Shown: piece by piece, positions 1 through 7,316 of the stretch
Position numbering within the stretch: the stretch's first letter is position 1
Layout: each line of letters starts with the position of its first letter
DNA from: CAZWUZ01 sp964637655 [NCBI: uncultured bacterium]
GTDB taxonomy: Bacteria > DAOPZR01
DNA length: 31,877 nucleotides
Direction: 5' to 3'
NCBI GenBank assembly: GCA_964637655.1
Contig: CAZWUZ010000010.1
Location: 1 to 31,877, forward strand
The notes under the pieces: model-generated
Seen by the model: the letters and a program-made list of their open reading frames with translations, nothing else
Told to the model about the DNA's origin: nothing
The model's database searches: none
Translations under genes and position numbers: made by a program

Positions 1-2
1 AT

Positions 3-1160
3 GCCGATGACCGCGACGCCGATTTCGGCGCGCGGCTGGCCGCGCTGCATGCTTTTCGCCGCAACCGCCTGCCGCGCGGGTATGACCGCAGCGCCGTGCA
101 GCGGGTCGACCGTCTGGCGGCGCAGTGGCGCGAACTGCTGCAGGTACCGGTGGCGGTCACGACACATGAGCAGGAGATTGGCTGCCTGCTGGCGCTCGCC
201 TATCCCGACCGTATCGCGAAGCGTCGCGGCAGGGCGGATGAACGGTTTCTGCTCGCCGGCGGGCGCGGGGCACGCCTGCGCGGCGGGGACACGCTTCGCC
301 ATGCCGACTGGCTGGTGGTTGCAGATCTTGATGCGGGTACCACCGACGGCATGATCCGTCTTGCCGCGGCCTTCGACGAGTCACTGCTGTCATCACGACT
401 TGCCCAGCTGCTGCGTACCGAGGAACAGTGCACGTGGGATGCGCGCGCGGAGGCAGTGGTCGCGGCGCGCACCGTCAAATGCGGGGCTATCACGGTGAGT
501 GAAAACGCACTGCCGTCGCTGTCAGCGGAGGTGGCCGGCGCCGCCGTGCTCGCCGGCATCCGCGGGCTCGGATTGGTCTGCCTGCCGTGGGACGAAGAGA
601 CGCGCCAGTGGCAGGCGCGGGTACTGTCGCTGCGTGTGTGGCAGGGTGACACCTGGCCGGACGTCAGTGATGCCGCGCTGCTGGCGACGCTGGAGCAGTG
701 GCTGCTGCCGTTTCTTTCAGGCATTACGCGCCGTGCGCAGTTTGCCCGCATCGATCTGATGACAGCGCTGCACGGCCTGCTCGACCGCACGCAGCAGCAG
801 CAGCTCGCGCGTCTTGCCCCGACCCACCTGACCGTGCCCAGCGGGGCGCGGCATCGTCTCGCGTATCAGCCGGACGGCGCGCCGCCTGTGCTGGCGGTCA
901 AACTGCAGGAGCTGTTCGGGTGCCGCGCGACACCGCGCGTGGCGGATGGTAGCATCGGGGTGCGGCTGCACCTGCTGTCGCCCGCGCGGCGGCCGCTGCA
1001 GGTGACTGACGACCTCGCCGGGTTCTGGGCGCGTACCTATGCTGAGGTGCGCCGCGAACTGCGCGGCCGCTACCCGAAACACCCGTGGCCGGATGACCCG
1101 CTGGCGGCGCTCCCCACGGCAAAAACCAAAAAACAATTGCAGCGGAGGAAACGCACATGA
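3..1160 (+). CDS. hrpB: ATP-dependent helicase HrpB, C-terminal part (5' truncated by window edge)
   Basis: The frame is open from the first complete codon at base 3, so the gene begins outside the window. The visible 385 residues match the C-terminal half of the HrpB family of DEAH-box RNA/DNA helicases. The best evidence is the end of the protein: an HLLSPARRPLQVTDDLAGFW segment, then TYAEVRRELRGRYPKHPWPDDP, which is the signature of the HrpB C-terminal domain. The helicase motor motifs (Walker A, DEAH) would lie upstream and cannot be checked. The last residues are basic (KTKKQLQRRKR), as is common for this family. Its stop overlaps the thiM start (ATGA at 1157-1160), so the two genes are probably cotranslated. 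HrpB's cellular role is poorly defined in most bacteria. Confidence 0.93.
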   Translation, partial: ADDRDADFGARLAALHAFRRNRLPRGYDRSAVQRVDRLAAQWRELLQVPVAVTTHEQEIGCLLALAYPDRIAKRRGRADERFLLAGGRGARLRGGDTLRHADWLVVADLDAGTTDGMIRLAAAFDESLLSSRLAQLLRTEEQCTWDARAEAVVAARTVKCGAITVSENALPSLSAEVAGAAVLAGIRGLGLVCLPWDEETRQWQARVLSLRVWQGDTWPDVSDAALLATLEQWLLPFLSGITRRAQFARIDLMTALHGLLDRTQQQQLARLAPTHLTVPSGARHRLAYQPDGAPPVLAVKLQELFGCRATPRVADGSIGVRLHLLSPARRPLQVTDDLAGFWARTYAEVRRELRGRYPKHPWPDDPLAALPTAKTKKQLQRRKRT

Positions 1161-1969
1161 GGGGAGCATTCGGCGAACAGGCAGCGGCATTGCTGGCAAA
1201 GGTGCGGGAGACCGCACCGCTGGTGCACAATATCACCAACTTCGTCGTGATGAATTCCTCGGCCAATATCCTGCTCGCGCTTGGCGCGGCCCCGGTGATG
1301 GCGCACAGCCGCGACGAAGTTATCGATATGGTGAAACTGGCGGGCGCGCTGGTACTGAACATCGGCACGCTCGAGGAAGAGTGGGTCGAGTCAATGCTCA
1401 TGGCGGCCCAGGCGGCAAACGCTGCCGGTATTCCCGTCATCATTGACCCGGTGGGGGCGGGGGCCACGCCGTATCGCACCGCCTGCGCACAGCGCCTGCT
1501 GCGCGAGGCGCGCATTGCCGTCATTCGCGGCAATGCGGGCGAGATGTCAGCGCTGCTGGGGAGCAGCGGCATGACCCGCGGGGTGGACGCCCTGGCGGAG
1601 ACCGGCACCGACCTCGCCGCGCGTGCCGCCACGCTGGCGCGGCAGACGGACTGTATCGTCTCGATGTCAGGTGCAGAGGACTTTGTCAGCGACGGTACGA
1701 CGACATATGTCGCGACCAACGGCGTACCGCTGATGACGAAGGTGACGGGCCTTGGCTGCGGACTCAGTTCGGTGACAGGTGCATTCGTCGCCATTGGTCC
1801 CGACCGTCTGTTTGCCGCGGCGGCGGCGGTTGCGGTCTACGGCCTGTGCGGTGAACTGGCCCTGACGCGGGCGCAGGCCCCGGCAAGTTTTGCCACCGCG
1901 TTTATCGATACCCTTTACACCATCACCTCGCAGCAGGTGACTGACGGTGTGCAGCTCCGCACGGTGTGA
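1157..1969 (+). CDS. thiM: Hydroxyethylthiazole kinase ThiM
   Basis: Phosphorylates 4-methyl-5-(2-hydroxyethyl)thiazole with ATP, the thiazole salvage step of thiamine biosynthesis (cytoplasmic, ribokinase-like fold). The 270-aa length is normal. Family signatures seen: PLVHNITNFVVMN near residues 21-33, the IIDPVGAGATPYR block at 95-107, RGNAGE at 124-129, and the active-site loop VTGLGCGLSSVTGAF, in which Cys201 is the conserved cysteine. The start is fixed by a GGAGGA ribosome site at 1143-1148 inside the end of hrpB and by the 4-nt ATGA overlap. No thiD, thiE or thiamine riboswitch accompanies it, so it appears to be an isolated salvage gene carried on the hrpB transcript. Confidence 0.96.
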   Translation: MRGAFGEQAAALLAKVRETAPLVHNITNFVVMNSSANILLALGAAPVMAHSRDEVIDMVKLAGALVLNIGTLEEEWVESMLMAAQAANAAGIPVIIDPVGAGATPYRTACAQRLLREARIAVIRGNAGEMSALLGSSGMTRGVDALAETGTDLAARAATLARQTDCIVSMSGAEDFVSDGTTTYVATNGVPLMTKVTGLGCGLSSVTGAFVAIGPDRLFAAAAAVAVYGLCGELALTRAQAPASFATAFIDTLYTITSQQVTDGVQLRTV

Positions 1970-2012
1970 TTACGGCCACCGCGGGTATTGGCGTCGCGCG
2001 TCAACGGGCGGT

Positions 2013-2041
2013 TTGACGGGACGCGGGAGACGGAGTATCAT
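2013..2041 (+). promoter_or_regulatory. Sigma-70-type promoter for comM
   Basis: TTGACG at 2013-2018 (5/6 match to the -35 consensus) and TATCAT at 2036-2041 (5/6 match to the -10) are separated by exactly 17 bp. The predicted start of transcription is near 2048. It sits in the 116-bp gap between thiM and comM. Confidence 0.7.
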
Positions 2042-2047
2042 GCGCGC

Positions 2048-2086
2048 ATGGAGCTCATTCCGACAACCGGCATGAGGATTCCCTGA
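2048..2086 (+). CDS. Possible 12-codon leader ORF upstream of comM
   Basis: An ATG at 2048 falls where the promoter at 2013-2041 should start transcription, so it would be translated as a leaderless message. It encodes MELIPTTGMRIP and stops with TGA at 2084-2086, overlapping the comM ATG by one base (TGATG). That geometry favours termination-reinitiation, which would make up for the weak ribosome site of comM. There is no sequence homology to call on; this is a positional inference and could be coincidence. Confidence 0.35.
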   Translation: MELIPTTGMRIP

Positions 2087-3600
2087 TGTTCACCCGCCTG
2101 CGCTCCGCGGCGCTGCATGGCATCGATGCGTTCGCTGTCGATGTGGAAACCGACGTCTGCAACGGCATCCCCTGTTTCAATGTGGTTGGCATGCCCGACA
2201 CCGCGGTACGCGAGAGCCGCGACCGCGTGCGTGCCGCGCTCAAGAACAGCGGCTACGAATTCCCGGCCAAGCGCATCACCGTCAACCTCGCCCCCGCCGA
2301 CCGGCGCAAGGAAGGGGCGGCGTTCGACCTGCCGATGGCGCTCGGCATCATCATCGCCTCCGGGCAACTGGGGACGGTCACTACCGACGGCTACTGGTTT
2401 GCCGGCGAACTGGCGCTTGACGGCTCGTTGCGCCCCGTCGCGGGGATTCTCCCCATCGCCATCGATGCGATGCGCGCGGGGGCGCGCGGCCTGGTTGTCC
2501 CGGCCGCCAATGCCGCCGAGGCGGCGGCGGTGCTCGAACCGGCGCAGATTATTCCTGTCACGACGCTGGCGCAGGCGGCAGCATGGCTGCGCGGTGAACT
2601 GCAGCATGGTGATCTGCGCCATCCGGAAACTGTGGTCTGGCAGCCGGAGGAGAGCGTTGATCTTGCCGAGGTGCGTGGCCAGCAGGCGGCGAAGCGCGCA
2701 CTGGAAATCGCCGCGGCCGGGGCCCACAACCTGCTGTTCATCGGCCCGCCCGGCTCGGGCAAGACGATGCTCGCGCGGCGGCTGCCGACCATTGTCCCGC
2801 TGCTGAATCGCGACGAGGCGCTGGCCGTCACGCGTGTGCACAGCGTGGCCGGGCTGGTGCGTGCGGGGCATGGACTCGTACGCGAGCGCCCCTTCCGCGC
2901 GCCGCATCACACTATCAGCGATGCCGGGCTCATCGGTGGCGGCGCGCATCCGCGTCCGGGCGAAATCTCGCTGGCGCTGCATGGCGTACTCTTCCTCGAC
3001 GAACTTCCCGAGTTTCCGCGGCATGTGCTCGAAGCGATGCGCCAGCCGCTGGAAGAAGGAATGGTAACCATCTCCCGTGCGGCGCAGACCATTACGCTCC
3101 CCGCACGCTTCCAACTGGTGGCGGCGATGAATCCCTGCCCGTGCGGCTTTACCGGCGACCCGCGCCACACCTGCACCTGCCGTCCCGACGAGGTGGACCG
3201 CTACCTTGCGCGTATCTCGGGCCCGCTGCTCGACCGCATTGACCTGCACATGGAAGTGCCGGCGATTTCCTACGCGGAACTGCAGGGAACAGCCGAGGCG
3301 GGGGACAGTTCCGCAGCGGTGCGCGAGCGCGTGCAGCAGGCACGCAACCGCCAGCATCAGCGGCACGGCAAATGGAATGCGCATCTGGCGGAGAAGGAAG
3401 TGCATGCCACGGTGCACCTCGACACCGCGTCAACCAATCTGCTGCAGCGCGCGGTGGACAAACAGGGTTTGAGTGCCCGCGCCTACATGCGCGTGCTCAA
3501 AGTGGCGCGCACGATTGCCGACCTCGCGGAAACAGACGCGGTCAACGCGGTGCATGTTGCCGAGGCGCTTTCCTATCGTTCGCTCGAACGCCTCGCCTGA
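2086..3600 (+). CDS. comM: YifB/ComM-family AAA+ ATPase (Mg-chelatase-like)
   Basis: A 504-aa protein with the complete architecture of the YifB/ComM family. The N-terminal ChlI-like domain (about residues 1-170) has the family hallmark NVVGMPDTAVRESRDRVRAAL and the KRITVNLAPADRRKEG block. The AAA+ Mg-chelatase domain follows, with Walker A GPPGSGKTMLARRLP, the FRAPHHTISDAGLIGGG segment and Walker B LFLDELPEF. Next come the Cys-rich CPCGFTGDPRHTCTC zinc-like motif and the C-terminal Mg-chelatase domain ending in ALSYRSLERLA. In naturally transformable bacteria ComM is a hexameric branch-migration helicase that extends heteroduplex during recombination. The start is the ATG at 2086 behind a weak GAGGA-like site. 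Confidence 0.95.
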   Translation: MFTRLRSAALHGIDAFAVDVETDVCNGIPCFNVVGMPDTAVRESRDRVRAALKNSGYEFPAKRITVNLAPADRRKEGAAFDLPMALGIIIASGQLGTVTTDGYWFAGELALDGSLRPVAGILPIAIDAMRAGARGLVVPAANAAEAAAVLEPAQIIPVTTLAQAAAWLRGELQHGDLRHPETVVWQPEESVDLAEVRGQQAAKRALEIAAAGAHNLLFIGPPGSGKTMLARRLPTIVPLLNRDEALAVTRVHSVAGLVRAGHGLVRERPFRAPHHTISDAGLIGGGAHPRPGEISLALHGVLFLDELPEFPRHVLEAMRQPLEEGMVTISRAAQTITLPARFQLVAAMNPCPCGFTGDPRHTCTCRPDEVDRYLARISGPLLDRIDLHMEVPAISYAELQGTAEAGDSSAAVRERVQQARNRQHQRHGKWNAHLAEKEVHATVHLDTASTNLLQRAVDKQGLSARAYMRVLKVARTIADLAETDAVNAVHVAEALSYRSLERLA

Positions 3601-3644
3601 ACCACGCTGGGGTGTGCTATCTGATTATCGTGCTGGTGTCGGCA

Positions 3645-5591
3645 TTACTGCTGCCGTAGTGTTCCCCCCCCGACGTTCCTCGCCCAGACAAATTCGACAC
3701 GTGCTGTTCGTTGGGGAAGTGTGTAGGGATATGGTTGTCCGGTCAGTTCGCTGGTCAGGGGCGGTACGCCAGCGAACTGCCAGAGTTCATCCAGTGTGGC
3801 AGGAAAGCGGCCTTGCGCGCGGACATATTTCCACAACCGCACATGCACCTGCCCGAGGCGCCCGTATTCAATAGTCATGGCATGCTTGTCGCGGGACGAA
3901 GTGAGTTTGGGAAAGGCGATTGCGGTAAAGACCGGCGAGAGCGGACTAAGCAGGTGATCATGCCAGGCGAAAACCGGCTCAACGTGTTCATAGCTGCGAT
4001 TGAGATGAAACGGCTGACGGCTTACCGTGATGAGGGGGAGCATGGCATCTTCATACAATTGCACGGAGCGGCGGCGGTTCAGCAGCGGGTAGCCTTCGTG
4101 TACGCTGGTCCCGACCACGGTCATGAAGTAATAGAAGTAGGCGGCTTCACCTTCCAAACTGCGGGCGAGGGCCGGGCGTGCCTCCGTTTCAACTTCCGCC
4201 AGTTGCGCCAGCAGGGCATCGGCTTCGGCGGCAGTACCTCCCGCGCGGTCAAACGGGAACAGAACAGGCAGGTCTTCAACCATGATGCCGTAGCAGGCAT
4301 CGGCTACCAGCACCATAAACAGCAGATTGTCCCGGTAGAGATTGCGTATGCTGTGCACGTTGCGCGTGAAGCGGCGGAGTGCAGCTGCCCGGTTTCCTTG
4401 CCTGATCTCCTGCTGCAGAGCAAGAGACTCGAGTCTGAACAGGGCAAGGAGTCCGATAACCCGCGGGAGTGGTGTATCGTGCGGCGGAGCATCGATATAC
4501 ATGGCCAGTGAATGGGTGGCCATAAATTCAGTGATGGTATCGCGTGCGTCTTGAGTGAGGCGGAGCACACGGATTTCGGTATCACTGCCGCTGCTGTTTA
4601 CAGTATCATTGAAGTAGCCGTTGTGAATACAATTGATCAATGCGGCCGTATCGGTAAGTACCGCGGCATCATCATCGGCCTGTTCGCCGAACTGCTGGTG
4701 CCAGTCATCAAGGAGTTGGACAAATTGCCGGTGTGATTCACGCTTGCCGGCATCATGCAGCCATGCCGTGCTGATGCGCGGAACGGCATGGTCCAGTGCC
4801 GGATGATTATGCACGGCCAGAACACCGAGGTAGGCGAGCGGAATGAACAGCAGGCCGAACAGGGGTCCGAACAGGATGACGTAGGGGAGCAGGCGTACTT
4901 CCAGCCGCCGGTGGCGGGTAAGAAAATAGTACAGCGAAAAAAAAGCAAGTGGCAGGGTGATGAAATCCAGACTGCCTGCGAGCCATACGGGCATTTGATC
5001 AGTGCGAACATCGTCCAGAAACCACAGGCCGGTCACGTTCGCCAGCATGCTGCCGGAAAACTCTGTCATGCCGGTGTAAACGGCAAAACCAGAGACGGCA
5101 ATAACCACAAGAACAAGCAGTGAGGTGAGCGCGTTTTGGGCGTAGCAGGAAATGAGAAATGACAGCGTATAGGCGAACCCTGCGGTCAGGGCGAAAAACA
5201 GCAGGGGGTACCCGAAAAATTCGCCGCTGCCGGTGGCGGCGAAACAGAAGAACGTTGCGTAGATGATATAGGTGAATGACAGAAACCAGCCAAGACAGAA
5301 TTTGACAGCCCAGACCGCCACAGGAGCAATTGGCAGCTCAAGCAGTGCCTGCAACCGTCCGTTTTCCTTATCGCCGGCCACGAGCTGGCAGGCGAGCAGC
5401 ATGATGAAGAGGAGCGGAACCACCACAGCGATAAACCAGAATTTCACCAGGGTGTCGCTGTCATCACTGAAGCCGTAGAGCAGTTGCAGCATTTCAATCA
5501 GCAGGAGCATCAGGATGGGCAGTACGAGAAAAAAAGTGTAGCAGAGTGTGCGCAGCCGTGACACTTCGCGGCTGACCAGCATGCGGATCAT
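3645..5591 (-). CDS. ABC-2-type transporter permease with a large C-terminal domain
   Basis: A 648-aa protein. The first 260 or so residues contain about seven hydrophobic segments. After the second is the ABC-2 permease hallmark GDKENGRLQALLELPIAP, the loop that couples to the ATPase. The remaining 390 residues are mostly soluble and match no transporter domain I recognise. The last 70 residues (YGRLGQVHVRLWKYVRAQGRFPATLDELWQF, then GQPYPY) resemble the pseudopilin-type tails seen on many planctomycete and Lentisphaerota proteins. The gene overlaps the ATPase gene by 4 nt (5588-5591), so the two form one transporter. Sampled lines show about 47-58% GC against 65-70% around it, and AT-richer codons. 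The substrate is unknown. Confidence 0.85.
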   Translation of the reverse strand: MIRMLVSREVSRLRTLCYTFFLVLPILMLLLIEMLQLLYGFSDDSDTLVKFWFIAVVVPLLFIMLLACQLVAGDKENGRLQALLELPIAPVAVWAVKFCLGWFLSFTYIIYATFFCFAATGSGEFFGYPLLFFALTAGFAYTLSFLISCYAQNALTSLLVLVVIAVSGFAVYTGMTEFSGSMLANVTGLWFLDDVRTDQMPVWLAGSLDFITLPLAFFSLYYFLTRHRRLEVRLLPYVILFGPLFGLLFIPLAYLGVLAVHNHPALDHAVPRISTAWLHDAGKRESHRQFVQLLDDWHQQFGEQADDDAAVLTDTAALINCIHNGYFNDTVNSSGSDTEIRVLRLTQDARDTITEFMATHSLAMYIDAPPHDTPLPRVIGLLALFRLESLALQQEIRQGNRAAALRRFTRNVHSIRNLYRDNLLFMVLVADACYGIMVEDLPVLFPFDRAGGTAAEADALLAQLAEVETEARPALARSLEGEAAYFYYFMTVVGTSVHEGYPLLNRRRSVQLYEDAMLPLITVSRQPFHLNRSYEHVEPVFAWHDHLLSPLSPVFTAIAFPKLTSSRDKHAMTIEYGRLGQVHVRLWKYVRAQGRFPATLDELWQFAGVPPLTSELTGQPYPYTLPQRTARVEFVWARNVGGGTLRQQ

Positions 5592-6463
5592 CGCGCTGCC
5601 TCACGGCGGAAAATGGTGTCGAGGTCGAGCGGCATGATTTCCGTGTCGGCTCCCTGCGCCTGCAGGGCCGCGATGACCGGACCGGCATTGTCCCGGTAGT
5701 ACAGGGTGATGGCCCGCCCGTCCCGGGCAACGACCTGTGCGCCGGCGGTATCGAGCCGGTCGGGAATGCCGGCGGGAAACACGGCCGTGATGTCACCACG
5801 TGTTGCCTTGATAGCGTCAATGCTGCCATCGAGTATGATCCGTGCCTGATGGAGGAACAGGATACGATCGGCAAAGCGTTCAAGGTCAGCCAGTTGGTGG
5901 CTGGAGACCAGCACCGTGGCCCCGCACTCGGCGCAGTAATCGCCCAGCAGACGGAGAATATCGTCGCGCACGAGCGGGTCGAGCCCGGAAAACGGTTCGT
6001 CCAGCAGCAGCAATCGCGGGCGGTGGGCGAGCGCGAGGATGAGCATCAGGCGCGCTTGCATCCCGCGCGACCACGTCTTTATCCGGGTATCCGCGGGGAG
6101 CGCAAAGCGCTCCTGCAGTTCCCGGGCGAAGGCCGCATCCCAGGTCGGATACAAGGGCGCAACACGCCGGCAGAGCCGGTCAAAGACCAGATGGTCGTCA
6201 AAGCGGTACTGGTCAGGCATGTACCCGACGCGGCGCCGGACGGCAACTCCCTGTCGGGGCAGGGAAAGACCGAACACCCGCGCGCTGCCGCCATTGGCTT
6301 CGAGCAGGCCGAGCAGGAGGCGGAGCAGGGTGGTTTTGCCCGCGCCGTTCTCACCGATGAGCCCGGTGATCGAGCCGGCCGGCAGTGCGAAGGAAACATT
6401 GTTCAAGACAATGTGGCGGCGGAAACGCTTGCGCAGCCGGTCAGCCGAGAGCGGGTTGTCCAT
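5588..6463 (-). CDS. ABC transporter ATP-binding protein (YtrB/EcsA-like)
   Basis: A 291-aa nucleotide-binding subunit. Walker A GENGAGKTT lies near residues 38-46. The Q-loop region is GYMPDQYRF. The signature is the variant WSRGMQARL in place of LSGGQ, typical of the YtrB/BcrA/EcsA drug- and peptide-efflux group. Walker B with catalytic Glu is LLLLDEPFSGLDP and the H-loop is VLVSSHQL. The C-terminal 80 residues form the accessory domain usual in this group. It lies between its regulator and its permease and overlaps both (6441-6463 and 5588-5591), giving a compact GntR-ATPase-permease cassette like the B. subtilis ytr operon. It should drive export by the downstream permease. Confidence 0.93.
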   Translation of the reverse strand: MDNPLSADRLRKRFRRHIVLNNVSFALPAGSITGLIGENGAGKTTLLRLLLGLLEANGGSARVFGLSLPRQGVAVRRRVGYMPDQYRFDDHLVFDRLCRRVAPLYPTWDAAFARELQERFALPADTRIKTWSRGMQARLMLILALAHRPRLLLLDEPFSGLDPLVRDDILRLLGDYCAECGATVLVSSHQLADLERFADRILFLHQARIILDGSIDAIKATRGDITAVFPAGIPDRLDTAGAQVVARDGRAITLYYRDNAGPVIAALQAQGADTEIMPLDLDTIFRREAAR

Positions 6464-6842
6464 CGTTCTTCCGGCCGCTTTCAGTCAGGGCGCGACGTAC
6501 CGTTGCCTGAATCGCCGTCGCGCTGATGCCCTGCGCCTGGAGTCGGATGATGAGCGCGGCGAGCCGGTCGAGGTCGGCCCGCCCGAGTTCGCGGTTGCAG
6601 AGCGCGGGCGCATTGGGCGTGAGAAAGATGCCCTTGCCGCGGCGGGTGATGATGATGCCCGCCTGTTCAAGCAGCTGGTAGGCGCGCATGACGGTATTGG
6701 GGTTGATGCCGTGTTCGCCGGCGAGGGCGCGCACCGAGGGGAGGGCATCGCCGGGACGGTAGCGTCCATTGGCCACCCCCTGCTTGAGGCTGGCGGCGAG
6801 CTGGGCATAGAGCGGCGTGGGGCTTTTCAGGTCCAGTTGCAT
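6441..6842 (-). CDS. GntR-family transcriptional regulator, YtrA subfamily
   Basis: A 133-aa protein with the N-terminal GntR winged helix-turn-helix: PLYAQLAASLKQGVANGRYRPGDALPS, then SVRALAGEHGINPNTVMRAYQLLEQAGII and the wing RRGKGIFL. The short C-terminal helical tail (about residues 75-133) in place of a large ligand-binding domain is diagnostic of the YtrA subfamily, whose members repress adjacent ABC exporters. The start codon is fixed by an AGGAGG site (6849-6854 on the complement) six bases upstream. The gene is first in its operon, and its promoter carries a palindrome that is probably its own operator, so autorepression is likely. The last 23 bases overlap the ATPase gene. Confidence 0.94.
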   Translation of the reverse strand: MQLDLKSPTPLYAQLAASLKQGVANGRYRPGDALPSVRALAGEHGINPNTVMRAYQLLEQAGIIITRRGKGIFLTPNAPALCNRELGRADLDRLAALIIRLQAQGISATAIQATVRRALTESGRKNDGQPALG

Positions 6843-6860
6843 CGTCTGCCTCCTGTTTCA

Positions 6861-6882
6861 CTGTATTACAACTATAACACAG
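6861..6882 (-). promoter_or_regulatory. Predicted GntR/YtrA operator (22-bp imperfect palindrome)
   Basis: On the minus strand the half-sites are CTGTGTTATAG and, as reverse complement of the other arm, CTGTATTACAA, with 8 of 11 positions matching. The dyad covers the -10 box of the regulator's promoter, so binding would block RNA polymerase. Its position and AT-rich core fit known YtrA-type operators; that the regulator binds it is inferred. Confidence 0.6.
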
Positions 6883-6899
6883 ATGGCGGTGTTTGTCAA
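6871..6899 (-). promoter_or_regulatory. Sigma-70-type promoter of the GntR-ABC operon
   Basis: Read on the minus strand: a perfect TTGACA -35 (complement of 6894-6899), a 17-bp spacer and a TATAGT -10 (complement of 6871-6876, 5/6 match). The expected transcription start is near 6864, giving a leader of about 20 nt that includes the AGGAGG ribosome site. Confidence 0.8.
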
Positions 6900-6991
6900 G
6901 GGGTTTACCGAGGTGGGGCAACGTATCTTCACATAATGTAACCAGCAGGTGCATCAGATGTGGTAAACTTATAGGAGAGGGGGTGACGGTC

Positions 6992-7306
6992 ATGCAGGAG
7001 ATCGAACGTGATGAACTGAGGCGTTTTGCGGTGCGGCTGCAGGTGGCACGGCGGCTGGTGGGGGCATTCCTGCTGTTCGGGATGGGCTTCTACCTGCTGT
7101 CGGCGATACCGGTGCTGTGGCTGCGCGAGTGGTGGCTGTCGGTGGTTACCGGCTGGTACGGGATGACGGAGTCGCGCTGGGAACTGATAGGGCTGCTCTA
7201 CCTGACGGGACTCAAGGCGTTCTATGCCGGTGTTCTGCTGCCGCTCTGGCTGGGGATTCTGCTGGCGGGTCGCCGGGTGCAGGCGCTGCTCGCGATGGCA
7301 GCATAG
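6992..7306 (+). CDS. Small hydrophobic membrane protein, function unknown
   Basis: A 104-aa protein with a short basic N-terminal cytoplasmic segment and two long hydrophobic stretches (about residues 23-46 and 66-95) flanking a Trp-rich loop (LWLREWWLSVVTGWYGMTESRW). I do not recognise a family. The frame is open further upstream, but the ATG at 6992 is preferred because GAGGGGGTGA at 6977-6986 matches 8 of 10 bases of the anti-Shine-Dalgarno partner at suitable spacing. Its stop lies 10 nt before the chosen start of the FGE-like gene, so the two are probably one operon, transcribed divergently from the GntR-ABC operon across a 149-bp region. A role linked to the divergent transporter or to the exported partner is possible but unproven. 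Confidence 0.72.
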   Translation: MQEIERDELRRFAVRLQVARRLVGAFLLFGMGFYLLSAIPVLWLREWWLSVVTGWYGMTESRWELIGLLYLTGLKAFYAGVLLPLWLGILLAGRRVQALLAMAA

Positions 7307-7316
7307 GGGGATGGCG

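Noticed and set aside
2038-3417. A 459-codon minus-strand frame opposite comM
   Set aside because: Antisense to a fully conserved AAA+ protein; no recognisable motif; Arg-rich shadow composition.
3601-3644. Terminator between the convergent comM and permease genes
   Set aside because: No stem of useful length followed by a T-run could be found in the 44-base gap.
3711-4511. A 266-codon plus-strand frame opposite the permease
   Set aside because: The opposite strand has the ATPase-coupled permease with a ribosome-coupled start; this frame has no ribosome site or domain.
6903-6968. GTTTACC / GGTAAAC inverted repeat (7 bp arms, about 52 nt apart) in the divergent region before the small membrane gene
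   Set aside because: Arms are short and far apart; chance occurrence is likely and no promoter could be aligned to them.
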